The notes below the pieces were generated by a model. It made no database searches and was not told the origin of the DNA. It saw only the letters and a program-made list of their open reading frames with translations. Shown here in pieces: positions 44,273 to 51,884 of a stretch of 64,000 nucleotides of DNA. The DNA is taken from positions 1,488,001 to 1,552,000 of the forward strand of contig JAYRJU010000001.1 in the NCBI GenBank assembly GCA_041906145.1, written 5' to 3'. Position 1 is the first letter of the stretch; each line of letters begins with the position of its first letter. The position numbers and the translations under genes were made by a program. Source of the stretch: SHVO01 sp041906145. Its GTDB lineage: Bacteria > Pseudomonadota > Alphaproteobacteria > Rhodospirillales > Rhodospirillaceae.

Positions 44273-44567
44273 GTTGTGTCTCCACCTCAGGAATCATGGT
44301 CGTTGCGTTGCGAGACCAGGACCGAGTGAGCCGGTGCACGACGTAAGTAGCAACGAGCGAGGCCGCGATCATGATAAGGCTTCGCTGCTGCTCGTCTTCG
44401 CTGGGATTAAGCGCAGGGTCATCGAGCAGGATCGGAAGCAATAATACAGCTCCGATTACGATGGCGGGTGCCGCGAATAGCACCAGCAGTAAGCGCCGTA
44501 TGTTTAATTTGATAATAGACACCGCATTTACCTTCGGCGCTGTGCTCACGTCGTTTGCATCGCTCAT
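44262..44567 (-). CDS. Small membrane protein, unknown
   Basis: 101 aa from the ATG at 44567 with an AAGGGGA site. Two hydrophobic helices (about 23-48 and 63-82) separated by an acidic loop (DDPALNPSEDEQQR). No family recognised. First gene of a two-gene unit with the LprI-family gene; its promoter lies beside the palindrome at 44619-44649, so the Xre regulator opposite may control it. Confidence 0.65.
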   Translation of the reverse strand: MSDANDVSTAPKVNAVSIIKLNIRRLLLVLFAAPAIVIGAVLLLPILLDDPALNPSEDEQQRSLIMIAASLVATYVVHRLTRSWSRNATTMIPEVETQHGN

Positions 44568-44618
44568 AGAAATCCCCTTGTGGAGTGCCCTTGACTGTCC
44601 GAGGTGCACGGCGGACCC

Positions 44619-44649
44619 ACCAACGATTGTAGAACCAACAATCGTTGGT
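44619..44649. promoter_or_regulatory. Perfect 12-bp palindromic operator between divergent genes
   Basis: ACCAACGATTGT (44619-44630), 7-bp spacer, ACAATCGTTGGT (44638-44649). It lies between the small membrane-protein gene (leftward) and the Xre-family regulator (rightward), 34 bp from the latter's start. Size and symmetry fit a dimeric helix-turn-helix protein, probably the product of the adjacent gene. Confidence 0.75.
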
Positions 44650-44683
44650 AAACTTTAGGCGGCCAGTTGGTCAACCCTTACGC

Positions 44684-44899
44684 ATGGATATGCGTCGAGT
44701 GGTCGCCAGAAATGTGAAGCGGATCAGGCTTGAGAAGGGCCTGACGCAGGAAGCCCTTTGCGAAAAAAGTGGCTTTAGCCAGCAGTACGTAAGCGGGATC
44801 GAAACAGGGGTGCGAAACCCGTCAATTGTCGTCCTATACGAACTGGCGGTAGCACTGGGCGTGCCGCTGGAAGAGCTGATCCGGACAGGCAAAAGATGA
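44684..44899 (+). CDS. Xre-family transcriptional regulator
   Basis: 71 aa from the ATG at 44684; an upstream ATG at 44645 lies inside the palindrome and is unlikely. One HTH_3 domain fills the protein: NVKRIRLEKGLTQEALCEKSGFSQQYVSGIETGVRNPS, then LYELAVALGVPLEEL. A single-domain repressor of the phage/ICE type, probably binding the adjacent palindrome and regulating itself and the divergent unit. Confidence 0.9.
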   Translation: MDMRRVVARNVKRIRLEKGLTQEALCEKSGFSQQYVSGIETGVRNPSIVVLYELAVALGVPLEELIRTGKR

Positions 44900-44927
44900 C
44901 GCCTGCCTGGACCATTCGGTCGAGCTG

Positions 44928-45269
44928 CTAAGATTCTCGTAGCCCCTTAATCGTCAGCACACGGTGGCTGGATGCTGGATCTGCGAGTTCGCCTAAAGGC
45001 ATCCCGGAGGGCGAGTAGGCATCGATCTTCCAGCACAGTAACCAGCCACGCACGGTGAAGACGCCGAAGCAGTGGACTTGGTGCACGTCGTCAGGATTGT
45101 CTTCTCGAAAGAACGAATATTCCATGACGTATCGGGTAATCTCGGCGCGCCATTCGTCATCGACCTCTTGAACCCATTCGGAATACACCACCTTGCCTCC
45201 GGTGAAGGTCCTGCGGAGAACGTCGTTGGCGGCGCGGACGACGTCAGGAGGCGCGTCGGGAACACTCAT
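44928..45269 (-). CDS. DUF3768-like protein (second of pair)
   Basis: 113 aa. Same length and layout as the upstream gene: NDVLRRTFTGGKVVYSEWVQ, EITRYVMEYSFF, CWKIDAY and a C-terminal HRVLTIKG match the DUF3768 pattern with more divergence. Its start overlaps the upstream stop (TGATG). Function unknown; such genes are frequent on alphaproteobacterial plasmids and integrative elements. Confidence 0.7.
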   Translation of the reverse strand: MSVPDAPPDVVRAANDVLRRTFTGGKVVYSEWVQEVDDEWRAEITRYVMEYSFFREDNPDDVHQVHCFGVFTVRGWLLCWKIDAYSPSGMPLGELADPASSHRVLTIKGLRES

Positions 45270-45610
45270 CAGTATTCCTCCGCGAGCATCACGGACATCA
45301 ATCGACGCGTAACTGCTGGTTCAGACGGATCAGGAGAGTGCATTTCATGATCGAGATCGTAGTAGTCGATCTTAGCGAATATCGAGTGTCCCTGTACCTG
45401 CACCGCTACAAAGTCATGCTCGCCATAAGGGTCAACTTCTGCCCAGTCATCGAACTCTTGGATTGCAGCTATCACCTCGGCTAAGACCCGCTCCTCAAGT
45501 GCAGCGACCCCGCGTGTCAGCACTACACGGCCTCCTTCCGCACCGAAGGTAGTCCGCAGCAGATCATTCAATTCTCGTATTCTCGAAGTCTTGTTGTTGT
45601 CGTCGGCCAT
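45269..45610 (-). CDS. DUF3768 family protein (first of pair)
   Basis: 113 aa. IRELNDLLRTTFGAEGGRVV, LTRGVAALEERVLAEVIAAI, DPYGEHDFVAVQV, FAKIDYYD and the terminal LMSVMLAEEY are typical of DUF3768. No known activity. Coupled to a paralogue downstream. Confidence 0.85.
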   Translation of the reverse strand: MADDNNKTSRIRELNDLLRTTFGAEGGRVVLTRGVAALEERVLAEVIAAIQEFDDWAEVDPYGEHDFVAVQVQGHSIFAKIDYYDLDHEMHSPDPSEPAVTRRLMSVMLAEEY

Positions 45611-45698
45611 GTGTTTGCCTTCAATTGGCCGCGCTCCACCGTTCGCCGTTTGTGAGACGTCGTTGATCTGCGCGGCATTGATGTGGATTGGTACGTGG

Positions 45699-46034
45699 CT
45701 AGATCAGCCGAAGAGCTGAGCCTCTGTACTGATGAACGGCAGCGGAGGTACTCAACACGTACTTCTCACCCGGTTGCAGAAGTGTGCGATGAACTTCCAA
45801 AGGCCCTATGCTCACGTTCTTCGCCACTAGGAGCCAACTGCGGTCCTCGACGCTACGCAACATGCTGAGCGCCACGCCTGGCATTGATGAGCTCTTGAAT
45901 TTGCACAGCGTGTACAACTGCGATGTCGGGAGAGCGAGCGAGGCATTGATCTTCATGAGGTGCGCGACCCGAATGATCGCAGGAGCTAGACCAAGGGCGA
46001 TGATCCCCCTCATGGATTTTCGACGGGACATCAT
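45699..46034 (-). CDS. Small hypothetical protein, island type
   Basis: 111 aa from the ATG pair at 46034/46031. The N-terminus MMSRRKSMRGIIALGLAPAIIRV looks like an Arg-Arg signal/anchor segment (R-R-K then a hydrophobic stretch ending in APAI), as in small exported proteins of plasmids and prophages. The remainder is a short, mainly beta-like domain. Family not known. A 2-bp gap follows the upstream gene on the same strand. Confidence 0.55.
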   Translation of the reverse strand: MMSRRKSMRGIIALGLAPAIIRVAHLMKINASLALPTSQLYTLCKFKSSSMPGVALSMLRSVEDRSWLLVAKNVSIGPLEVHRTLLQPGEKYVLSTSAAVHQYRGSALRLI

Positions 46035-46036
46035 TC

Positions 46037-46288
46037 CTAGGTCTTCTTTCGGCGAGCGCGGACAGGTGTGCCGATCTCGATCAAATGACTCGCGACGATC
46101 CAAAACACCGCGACACCGTCCGGCACGGTAAGTTCGGGTGCGTTCGGAGGCCCAAAGCAGTCGGAAATGCCTTGGATGGGGAGATCGCGGCTTCCAACGC
46201 CCGCCAAGGGACCATCGGCAAACGCGATTCTTATTTCGGCGCCTTCCGGGAGGTCTTTAAGCAGGCGAGCAAGGTCGCAGACGCGCAT
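46037..46288 (-). CDS. Small hypothetical protein, island type
   Basis: 83 aa, with an excellent AAGGAG site 5 nt before the ATG at 46288. MRVCDLARLLKDLPEGAEIRIAF begins like many small plasmid-borne proteins (XxxLxxLLxxLPxxAEI). No membrane segment, basic C-terminus (VRARRKKT). Function unknown. First gene of a minus-strand run to 44928. Confidence 0.6.
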   Translation of the reverse strand: MRVCDLARLLKDLPEGAEIRIAFADGPLAGVGSRDLPIQGISDCFGPPNAPELTVPDGVAVFWIVASHLIEIGTPVRARRKKT

Positions 46289-46912
46289 CGCGACTCCTTT
46301 CGGTTCGAATTTTGCGGGTAAGAAATGGTCAGCGTGGACTGCGCGCAGGTCTGGCAGACCGTTGGCAGATCCGCAGTTAATTTGGCAAACTTTTCGGGTT
46401 TGCGACCCGTTTTCGCGGTCGTTTTCGACCTAGTCACACGCGGCCCAGGGCAGCTTACCTTAAGGCCGCCCCCGGCTCAATATGGAAGCGTTTTCAATGG
46501 GTTGCATGGCGGCCCGGTGGCCGGGTTGCCCGGGCAGCCGCCAGCAAGGGCGCCCCCGTGCGGCGCTACCTGGTCACGCGCCGACCCGGCGGCGGTCGCC
46601 GTAGGGCGGCGTAGCCCGTTTTAGGGCCATACGGCTGGCCAGCAGCGGCCCCGAAAGGGGCGACGTGGGGGCGGCTGCAGCCGCGCAACTTTATTACGCG
46701 CCCGGGCGCAGGCAGCGGTTCGCGGGCCGGTTCAGGCTAAAAGTGTACCGAAATCCGCAAATTCGCATTTCCGTACAAGCCTTTACCGTAAATCCACGGT
46801 TGAACGCTCCAGTAGGTAGTTGCGTACGTCCCCCGTCGTGATTTCAACGACTATTCCGCAATTTTCCCCAATTTTCTATAGACAACCCTCGCGCGGGTGC
46901 TAAAAGAGCCGC
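46289..46912. other. GC-rich non-coding stretch before the defence operon
   Basis: 624 bp with no supported gene. 46300-46440 contains repeated TTTTCG motifs and a short hairpin CGGGT-TTGCG-ACCCG. 46440-46740 is very GC-rich with G/C blocks and many short self-complementary stretches. 46740-46912 becomes AT-richer and should hold the promoter of the helicase gene (AAAAGAG before its ATG). The GC-rich block could be a remnant of a plasmid or transfer origin, but I cannot identify one. Confidence 0.35.
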
Positions 46913-49900
46913 ATGGAGAACATTCTTACAATTCGCGAAGTAGCAGAACTGCTGAAGATCAACGAAAAGACGGTCTACAAGCTAGCTGCTGAGGGAAAAA
47001 TTCCCGGGTTCAAGGTCGGGGGTTCGTGGCGCTTTGAGCGCGCAACAATGACCAAGTGGATCGAGAAGGGTGGTGTTGCGGAAAATGCAGCCGCGACCCC
47101 GATCCGGACACCGCACGCTGGTCCGACGCTCGCGGACGCATACTACTCCCCACAACAGGCGACCTTTTTTGCGCATCGGCTCACGCTGGAAGGTACCGGG
47201 GAGGACGCGCTCGCTCAGTCCTTGTCCACTGCTCGTGTGGAAATGAATCCTCACCAGGTCGACGCCGCCCTGTTCGCGTTGGCTTCGCCACTCTCTAAGG
47301 GCGTACTCCTGGCGGATGAAGTCGGTCTTGGTAAGACCATTGAAGCCAGCCTGGTCATTGCCCAACGCTGGGCCGAGCGCCGCCGGCGCATCCTGCTGAT
47401 CGTCCCCGCATCCCTCCGCAAACAGTGGAGTCAGGAACTTTACGATAAATTTTCGCTGCCCTCGGTCATTGTGGAACGCAAAACCTACAACGATGCCCGC
47501 AAGGCTGGCGTGTCACGTCCCTTCGACCATAAGGATAAGATCGTTATCACGTCCTACGAGTTTGCCGCTCTCAAAGAAAACGAGATCGCCAGCGTGAGTT
47601 GGGATCTTGTGATATTCGATGAGGCGCACCGTCTACGCAACGTCTATAAAAAGGACGGTTCCACGCGCGCCAAACGTTTGCGCGATGCAACTAAGTCCTG
47701 CTTCAAAATTCTTTTGACGGCAACGCCGCTGCAAAACTCCCTGATGGAGCTTTACGGACTGGTCTCCGTTGTGGATGAGCGTCACTTTGGCGATGAAGCC
47801 TCCTTCCGCAGTCAATACGTCGCGGGGCCGGGCGCGAAGAATGGGCTCGTGTTCCTCCGCAAACGGCTGGAGCCGATTTGCAAGCGCACTCTACGGCGTC
47901 AGGTCCAGCAGGCCGGACTTATTCGCTACACCGAGCGTAGTCCCCTTACACTCCAGTACGAACCATCACACGAAGAACAGAAACTCTACGCCGATGTGTC
48001 GGCATATCTTCAACGCAAGGACACCATCGCGTTCGGCAACAAGCCAAACCAGCTCGTTACTATGGTCGTTCGCAAAATATTGGGCTCTTCTACATTCGCA
48101 ATCGGCGACACCCTAACGAGGATTATCGACAGACTTAACCAATTGCAGCCCCCGACCATCGATACTGTTTCCGATTATGATGTGGTTGACGAGGAGGCAG
48201 AAGAGTTCGGCGACGCTGACGATGACGCGCAAAATCAGACGCCAATTGACCCCGTAAAACTCAAAGCGGAAATATTAGAGCTCGAAGGCTACCGCAAGCT
48301 TGCGCTCTCTATCGGCGACAACCGCAAGGGCAATGAGCTCATTAAGGCCCTACCGGATGTTTTCGAGATAATCGTCGCCAAAGGTGGTCAGCGCAAAGTA
48401 GTCATCTTCACGGAATCTGTTCGCACGCAGCGGTACCTTGCGGATTTGCTTTCTGCCAACGGCTACAAAAATGAGACCGTTCTGCTGAACGGCTCCAATA
48501 GCGATCCGCAAAGCAAAGCAATCTTTCAGGACTGGCTGGCGCGGCACAAGGGCACGGACGCCATTTCAGGCTCAAAGACGGCGGATATGAAGGCGGCCAT
48601 CGTTGAAGCTTTCCGCGAGAAGAAGAGCATACTAATTGCTACGGAATCAGGGGCAGAAGGCATCAACCTTCAATTTTGCTCGCTCCTCGTCAATTTTGAC
48701 TTGCCGTGGAACCCGCAGCGGGTGGAGCAGCGCATTGGTCGCTGCCATCGCTATGGCCAGAAGATTGACGTAACTGTCGTTAACTTCCTGAACCTGAAGA
48801 ATCACGCTGAACAGCGTATCCACCAGCTCCTCGATTTGAAGTTCAATCTCTTTAAAGGAGTATTCGGCGCGAGTGATGAGGTGCTCGGCGTAATTGAACA
48901 TGGGGTCGACATTGAGCGCCGCATTTTTGAGATCGTGCAGAGCGCCCGCGACGAGGCGCAGATCAATGCCGCCTTCGACCGGCTTCAAGAGGAGCTTCAG
49001 ACCCAGATTGACGAGCAGGTGATCGACACTCGTCGTCGCCTTTTGGAGACGATGGACGAGAAAGTCATCGATAGACTTCAGGCGCGGGGCAAGGAATTTG
49101 CTCGGCGGAAATCTGACGTGGAAAGGCAGCTGCTTTGTGTGGCTCGCGCCGAACTTCCCGATGCGCGTTTCCATGCTGATGATGACCGCCGTTTTGACTA
49201 TCGCGGCGATACCTACACGACCGAGTGGCCGCTGGCCGACGAGAACGGGTGGAAATTCTTCCGCCTGATGGAGAACACGCTCGCAACCACACTGGTTGCC
49301 CATGCCAAGGAACGTCGCTTTGATGCGCCATCCTGTCTCCGTTTCGATCTTGCCGCCTACCCTGGCGACAATGGCCGACTGACAGACGTAGAGAAGCTCC
49401 GCGGCAAGGCTGGCTGGGCGCGTATCGGCAAGCTCCGAATCAAAACGCCAAAGATTACTCGTGAGCATTTAGTGTTGTCCGTCGTCGCCGACGATGGCGG
49501 CGTAATCCATCCTGAGACCTTCGAACGCCTTTTCCGTGTGCCCGCGAAAAATGAACCTGTGGACGGGGCTGCGCCCGAGGCAGAGTTGAAGGTCGCGGAG
49601 TTCGACAGACGCAAGGCGCTGCTTGACGAAGCCGAACAGCAGAACGCCGAGTGGCTCGACCTCGAAAGCGAGAAGCTCGACAACTACGCCGAGGATCTAG
49701 AGCGGGCGTTCGAGTCCGAGATCAAGACCGTCGAAACGGAGATAAAGGAAGCCAAGAAAGATTTGCGCGGTGCACCGCTCCCAATGGCCGAGAAGCTGGC
49801 GGAAAAAAAACGCATCAATGCTCTGGAATCGAAGCGGGACAAGCTCAAGCGCGAGTTCTTCGACCGGCGTGAGCAAATTCGAGCCGAGGTTGAGGGGATG

Positions 49901-49981
49901 CTGGACCAAATTCAAGAAAGCCTGAAACTTGAACCGACCTTAACCGACCTGTTCACGATCCGGTGGGAAGTCAAATCGTGA
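46913..49981 (+). CDS. SNF2/RapA-like helicase with N-terminal excisionase-type HTH
   Basis: 1022 aa. Residues 1-52 are a MerR/excisionase-type helix-turn-helix (LTIREVAELLKINEKTVYKL, IPGFKVGGSWRF). Residues about 90-680 are an SNF2-family ATPase: DEVGLGKT with Lys141, FDEAH at 235-239, LTATPLQNS, the C-lobe VVIFTESVRTQRYL, ATESGAEGINLQ and the arginine finger in QRIGRCHRYGQ (Arg607). The C-terminal part has long charged coiled coils (from about 880). Helicases of this kind occur in DISARM (DrmD) and other anti-phage operons. First gene of the operon. The fused DNA-binding domain may target the protein or autoregulate it. Confidence 0.92.
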   Translation: MENILTIREVAELLKINEKTVYKLAAEGKIPGFKVGGSWRFERATMTKWIEKGGVAENAAATPIRTPHAGPTLADAYYSPQQATFFAHRLTLEGTGEDALAQSLSTARVEMNPHQVDAALFALASPLSKGVLLADEVGLGKTIEASLVIAQRWAERRRRILLIVPASLRKQWSQELYDKFSLPSVIVERKTYNDARKAGVSRPFDHKDKIVITSYEFAALKENEIASVSWDLVIFDEAHRLRNVYKKDGSTRAKRLRDATKSCFKILLTATPLQNSLMELYGLVSVVDERHFGDEASFRSQYVAGPGAKNGLVFLRKRLEPICKRTLRRQVQQAGLIRYTERSPLTLQYEPSHEEQKLYADVSAYLQRKDTIAFGNKPNQLVTMVVRKILGSSTFAIGDTLTRIIDRLNQLQPPTIDTVSDYDVVDEEAEEFGDADDDAQNQTPIDPVKLKAEILELEGYRKLALSIGDNRKGNELIKALPDVFEIIVAKGGQRKVVIFTESVRTQRYLADLLSANGYKNETVLLNGSNSDPQSKAIFQDWLARHKGTDAISGSKTADMKAAIVEAFREKKSILIATESGAEGINLQFCSLLVNFDLPWNPQRVEQRIGRCHRYGQKIDVTVVNFLNLKNHAEQRIHQLLDLKFNLFKGVFGASDEVLGVIEHGVDIERRIFEIVQSARDEAQINAAFDRLQEELQTQIDEQVIDTRRRLLETMDEKVIDRLQARGKEFARRKSDVERQLLCVARAELPDARFHADDDRRFDYRGDTYTTEWPLADENGWKFFRLMENTLATTLVAHAKERRFDAPSCLRFDLAAYPGDNGRLTDVEKLRGKAGWARIGKLRIKTPKITREHLVLSVVADDGGVIHPETFERLFRVPAKNEPVDGAAPEAELKVAEFDRRKALLDEAEQQNAEWLDLESEKLDNYAEDLERAFESEIKTVETEIKEAKKDLRGAPLPMAEKLAEKKRINALESKRDKLKREFFDRREQIRAEVEGMLDQIQESLKLEPTLTDLFTIRWEVKS

Positions 49982-50016
49982 TTGGTTGTTGACACGAAAT
50001 TTGAAAGAGGCAGCCG

Positions 50017-50211
50017 ATGCCGAAGTTATCCGTCGACAAATCCAAGAGAAGTAAGGACTACGTGAGGGCCAGTCTATCGCCTCAGCAGCAGAAAGCTTTT
50101 GACCTGTTGGTTAAAGAAACGGGTGAGTGGTCCGAGTATTTCTATGGAACGAAACAAGTCTCCTACGTGATCCTGGCCGAACTCGTGAAAAGTGGGTGGG
50201 CAAAAGGATGA
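50017..50211 (+). CDS. Small protein of the defence operon
   Basis: 64 aa, basic N-terminus (KLSVDKSKRSKDYVRASLS) and a helical, partly aromatic remainder (EWSEYFYGTKQVSYVILAEL). Begins 35 bp after the helicase stop with a GAAAGAGG site and overlaps the methyltransferase start by 4 bp (ATGA), so it is translationally coupled. No family recognised; it may be a regulator or structural partner of Mod. Confidence 0.7.
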   Translation: MPKLSVDKSKRSKDYVRASLSPQQQKAFDLLVKETGEWSEYFYGTKQVSYVILAELVKSGWAKG

Positions 50212-51884
50212 CACGTAGGCAGCGCTTAGAATTGAGCTGGATTGGTAAGGATGCACGCCCTCGTCCTGAACCACGTATCCTCATTGGTGACCGAGAAAAT
50301 TCCTATCATGCAAACAGGCGCTATGGTGACGACGATATCTTCGAAAACGTCCTCATACACGGAGACAACCTCCTCGCCCTAAAATCACTTGAGCAGAAGT
50401 ATTCGGGCGCGGTCAGGTGTGTATTTATTGATCCTCCGTACAATACGGGAAGCGCGTTCGAACACTATGACGACGGGATAGAGCACTCCCTTTGGCTGTC
50501 TTTAATCCGCGATAGGATCGAAATCATTTGGCGCTTGCTTGCTGCCAACGGCTCGCTTTGGATTACGATTGACGACAACGAGGCGCACTATCTCAAAATC
50601 GTATGCGACGAGATATTTGGCAGAGCCAACTACGTCGCCTCTATGGTTTGGGAAAAGGATAGTGGCCGCAAAAACGATACCGACGTATCGACCTCCCACG
50701 ATTACATTTTACTGTATGTCAAGGACCGAGATATCTGGAGCAAACAGCGCAACCTCCTTTCAAAAACTGAAAGCCAATTATCTCGCTATAAAAATCCGGA
50801 CAATGACCCTCGCGGAGCATGGCGGCAAGGCGCAGACGGCACGGCAAAGAGCGGAGGAGAGAGTCTCAGATATGAGATTACGTTGCCATCTGGTCGCGTG
50901 GTCACGCCGCCTTCGGGAAATTATTGGCGATTTAGCAAGACGACGTTCGAAGAAGCGTTGGCCGAAGGTAGAGTCTATTTCGGCAAGGACGGCGATAGGC
51001 TTCCTGTAATCAAGAAATATCTAAAAGATGTTCAAGACGGACTGGTGCCTAAGACTTGGTGGCCCGCTGAAGAAGTAGGCTCGAATCAGGAAGCGCGGCG
51101 TGACCACTTACGCAAGTTGCTCCCCGATATAGAACCATTTGCGACTCCTAAACCAGAACGGCTCATTCAACGGATTCTGGAAATCTCGACCAATCCTGGC
51201 GAACTCGTGCTGGATTCTTTTGCGGGATCCGGCACCACGGGAGCTGTAGCTCAGAAAATGGGCCGTCGATGGATCATGGTGGAGCTTGGCGACCATTGCT
51301 ATACGCACATAATTCCTCGGCTTAAAAAGGTCATAGATGGCCAAGACCCAGGTGGAATTACTGAATCAGTGGGCTGGAAAGGTGGTGGCGGTTTCCGCTT
51401 TTATCGGTTGGCCCCATCACTCATGGAAAAGGACTCGTGGGGGAACTGGATTATCAGCAAGAACTACGACAGCGCGATGCTTGCAGAGGCTATTTGCAAG
51501 CAAATGGCATTTACATATGAGCCGAGTGAGAACCATTACTGGATGCATGGCAAGTCGTCCGAGCGTGACTTCATTTATGTAACCACGCAAAACCTAACCG
51601 CGGATCAGTTGCGAGCAATTTCAGAAGAAGTCGGCGACGAGCGAACGCTGCTTATTTGCTGCAAGGCATTTCGAGCCAAGGTCGAAGAATTTCCCAATCT
51701 CACCATTCAGAAAATCCCCCAAGCAGTTTTGAAGAAATGCGAATGGGGTAGGGACGACTACAGTCTCAATGTCGCCAATCTTCCGGAGGCTCCCACAGGG
51801 GAGCCGGCGACACCTCCTCCCCCTAGCGACGTTCAACGCTCTTCAGGCACCCAGTCCGACTTGTTCAGCGGGGACACGAAGTAA
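50208..51884 (+). CDS. Type III-like adenine DNA methyltransferase (Mod)
   Basis: 558 aa. A beta-class N6-adenine methyltransferase: catalytic DPPYNTG (residues 75-81) comes before the SAM-binding DSFAGSGTTG (336-345), with ENVLIHGDNLLALKSL and the TWWPAEEVGSNQEA segment typical of type III Mod. The region between (about 110-330) would hold the target-recognition domain. The last 60 residues are Pro/Ser-rich. The product would mark host DNA so the co-encoded Res does not cut it. Coupled to the small gene upstream and to Res downstream (TAATG). Confidence 0.93.
   Translation: MTRRQRLELSWIGKDARPRPEPRILIGDRENSYHANRRYGDDDIFENVLIHGDNLLALKSLEQKYSGAVRCVFIDPPYNTGSAFEHYDDGIEHSLWLSLIRDRIEIIWRLLAANGSLWITIDDNEAHYLKIVCDEIFGRANYVASMVWEKDSGRKNDTDVSTSHDYILLYVKDRDIWSKQRNLLSKTESQLSRYKNPDNDPRGAWRQGADGTAKSGGESLRYEITLPSGRVVTPPSGNYWRFSKTTFEEALAEGRVYFGKDGDRLPVIKKYLKDVQDGLVPKTWWPAEEVGSNQEARRDHLRKLLPDIEPFATPKPERLIQRILEISTNPGELVLDSFAGSGTTGAVAQKMGRRWIMVELGDHCYTHIIPRLKKVIDGQDPGGITESVGWKGGGGFRFYRLAPSLMEKDSWGNWIISKNYDSAMLAEAICKQMAFTYEPSENHYWMHGKSSERDFIYVTTQNLTADQLRAISEEVGDERTLLICCKAFRAKVEEFPNLTIQKIPQAVLKKCEWGRDDYSLNVANLPEAPTGEPATPPPPSDVQRSSGTQSDLFSGDTK

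Noticed and set aside
46231..46437. 68-codon minus-strand frame overlapping the 83-aa gene
   Set aside because: The overlapping gene at 46037-46288 has a far better ribosome-binding site and composition.
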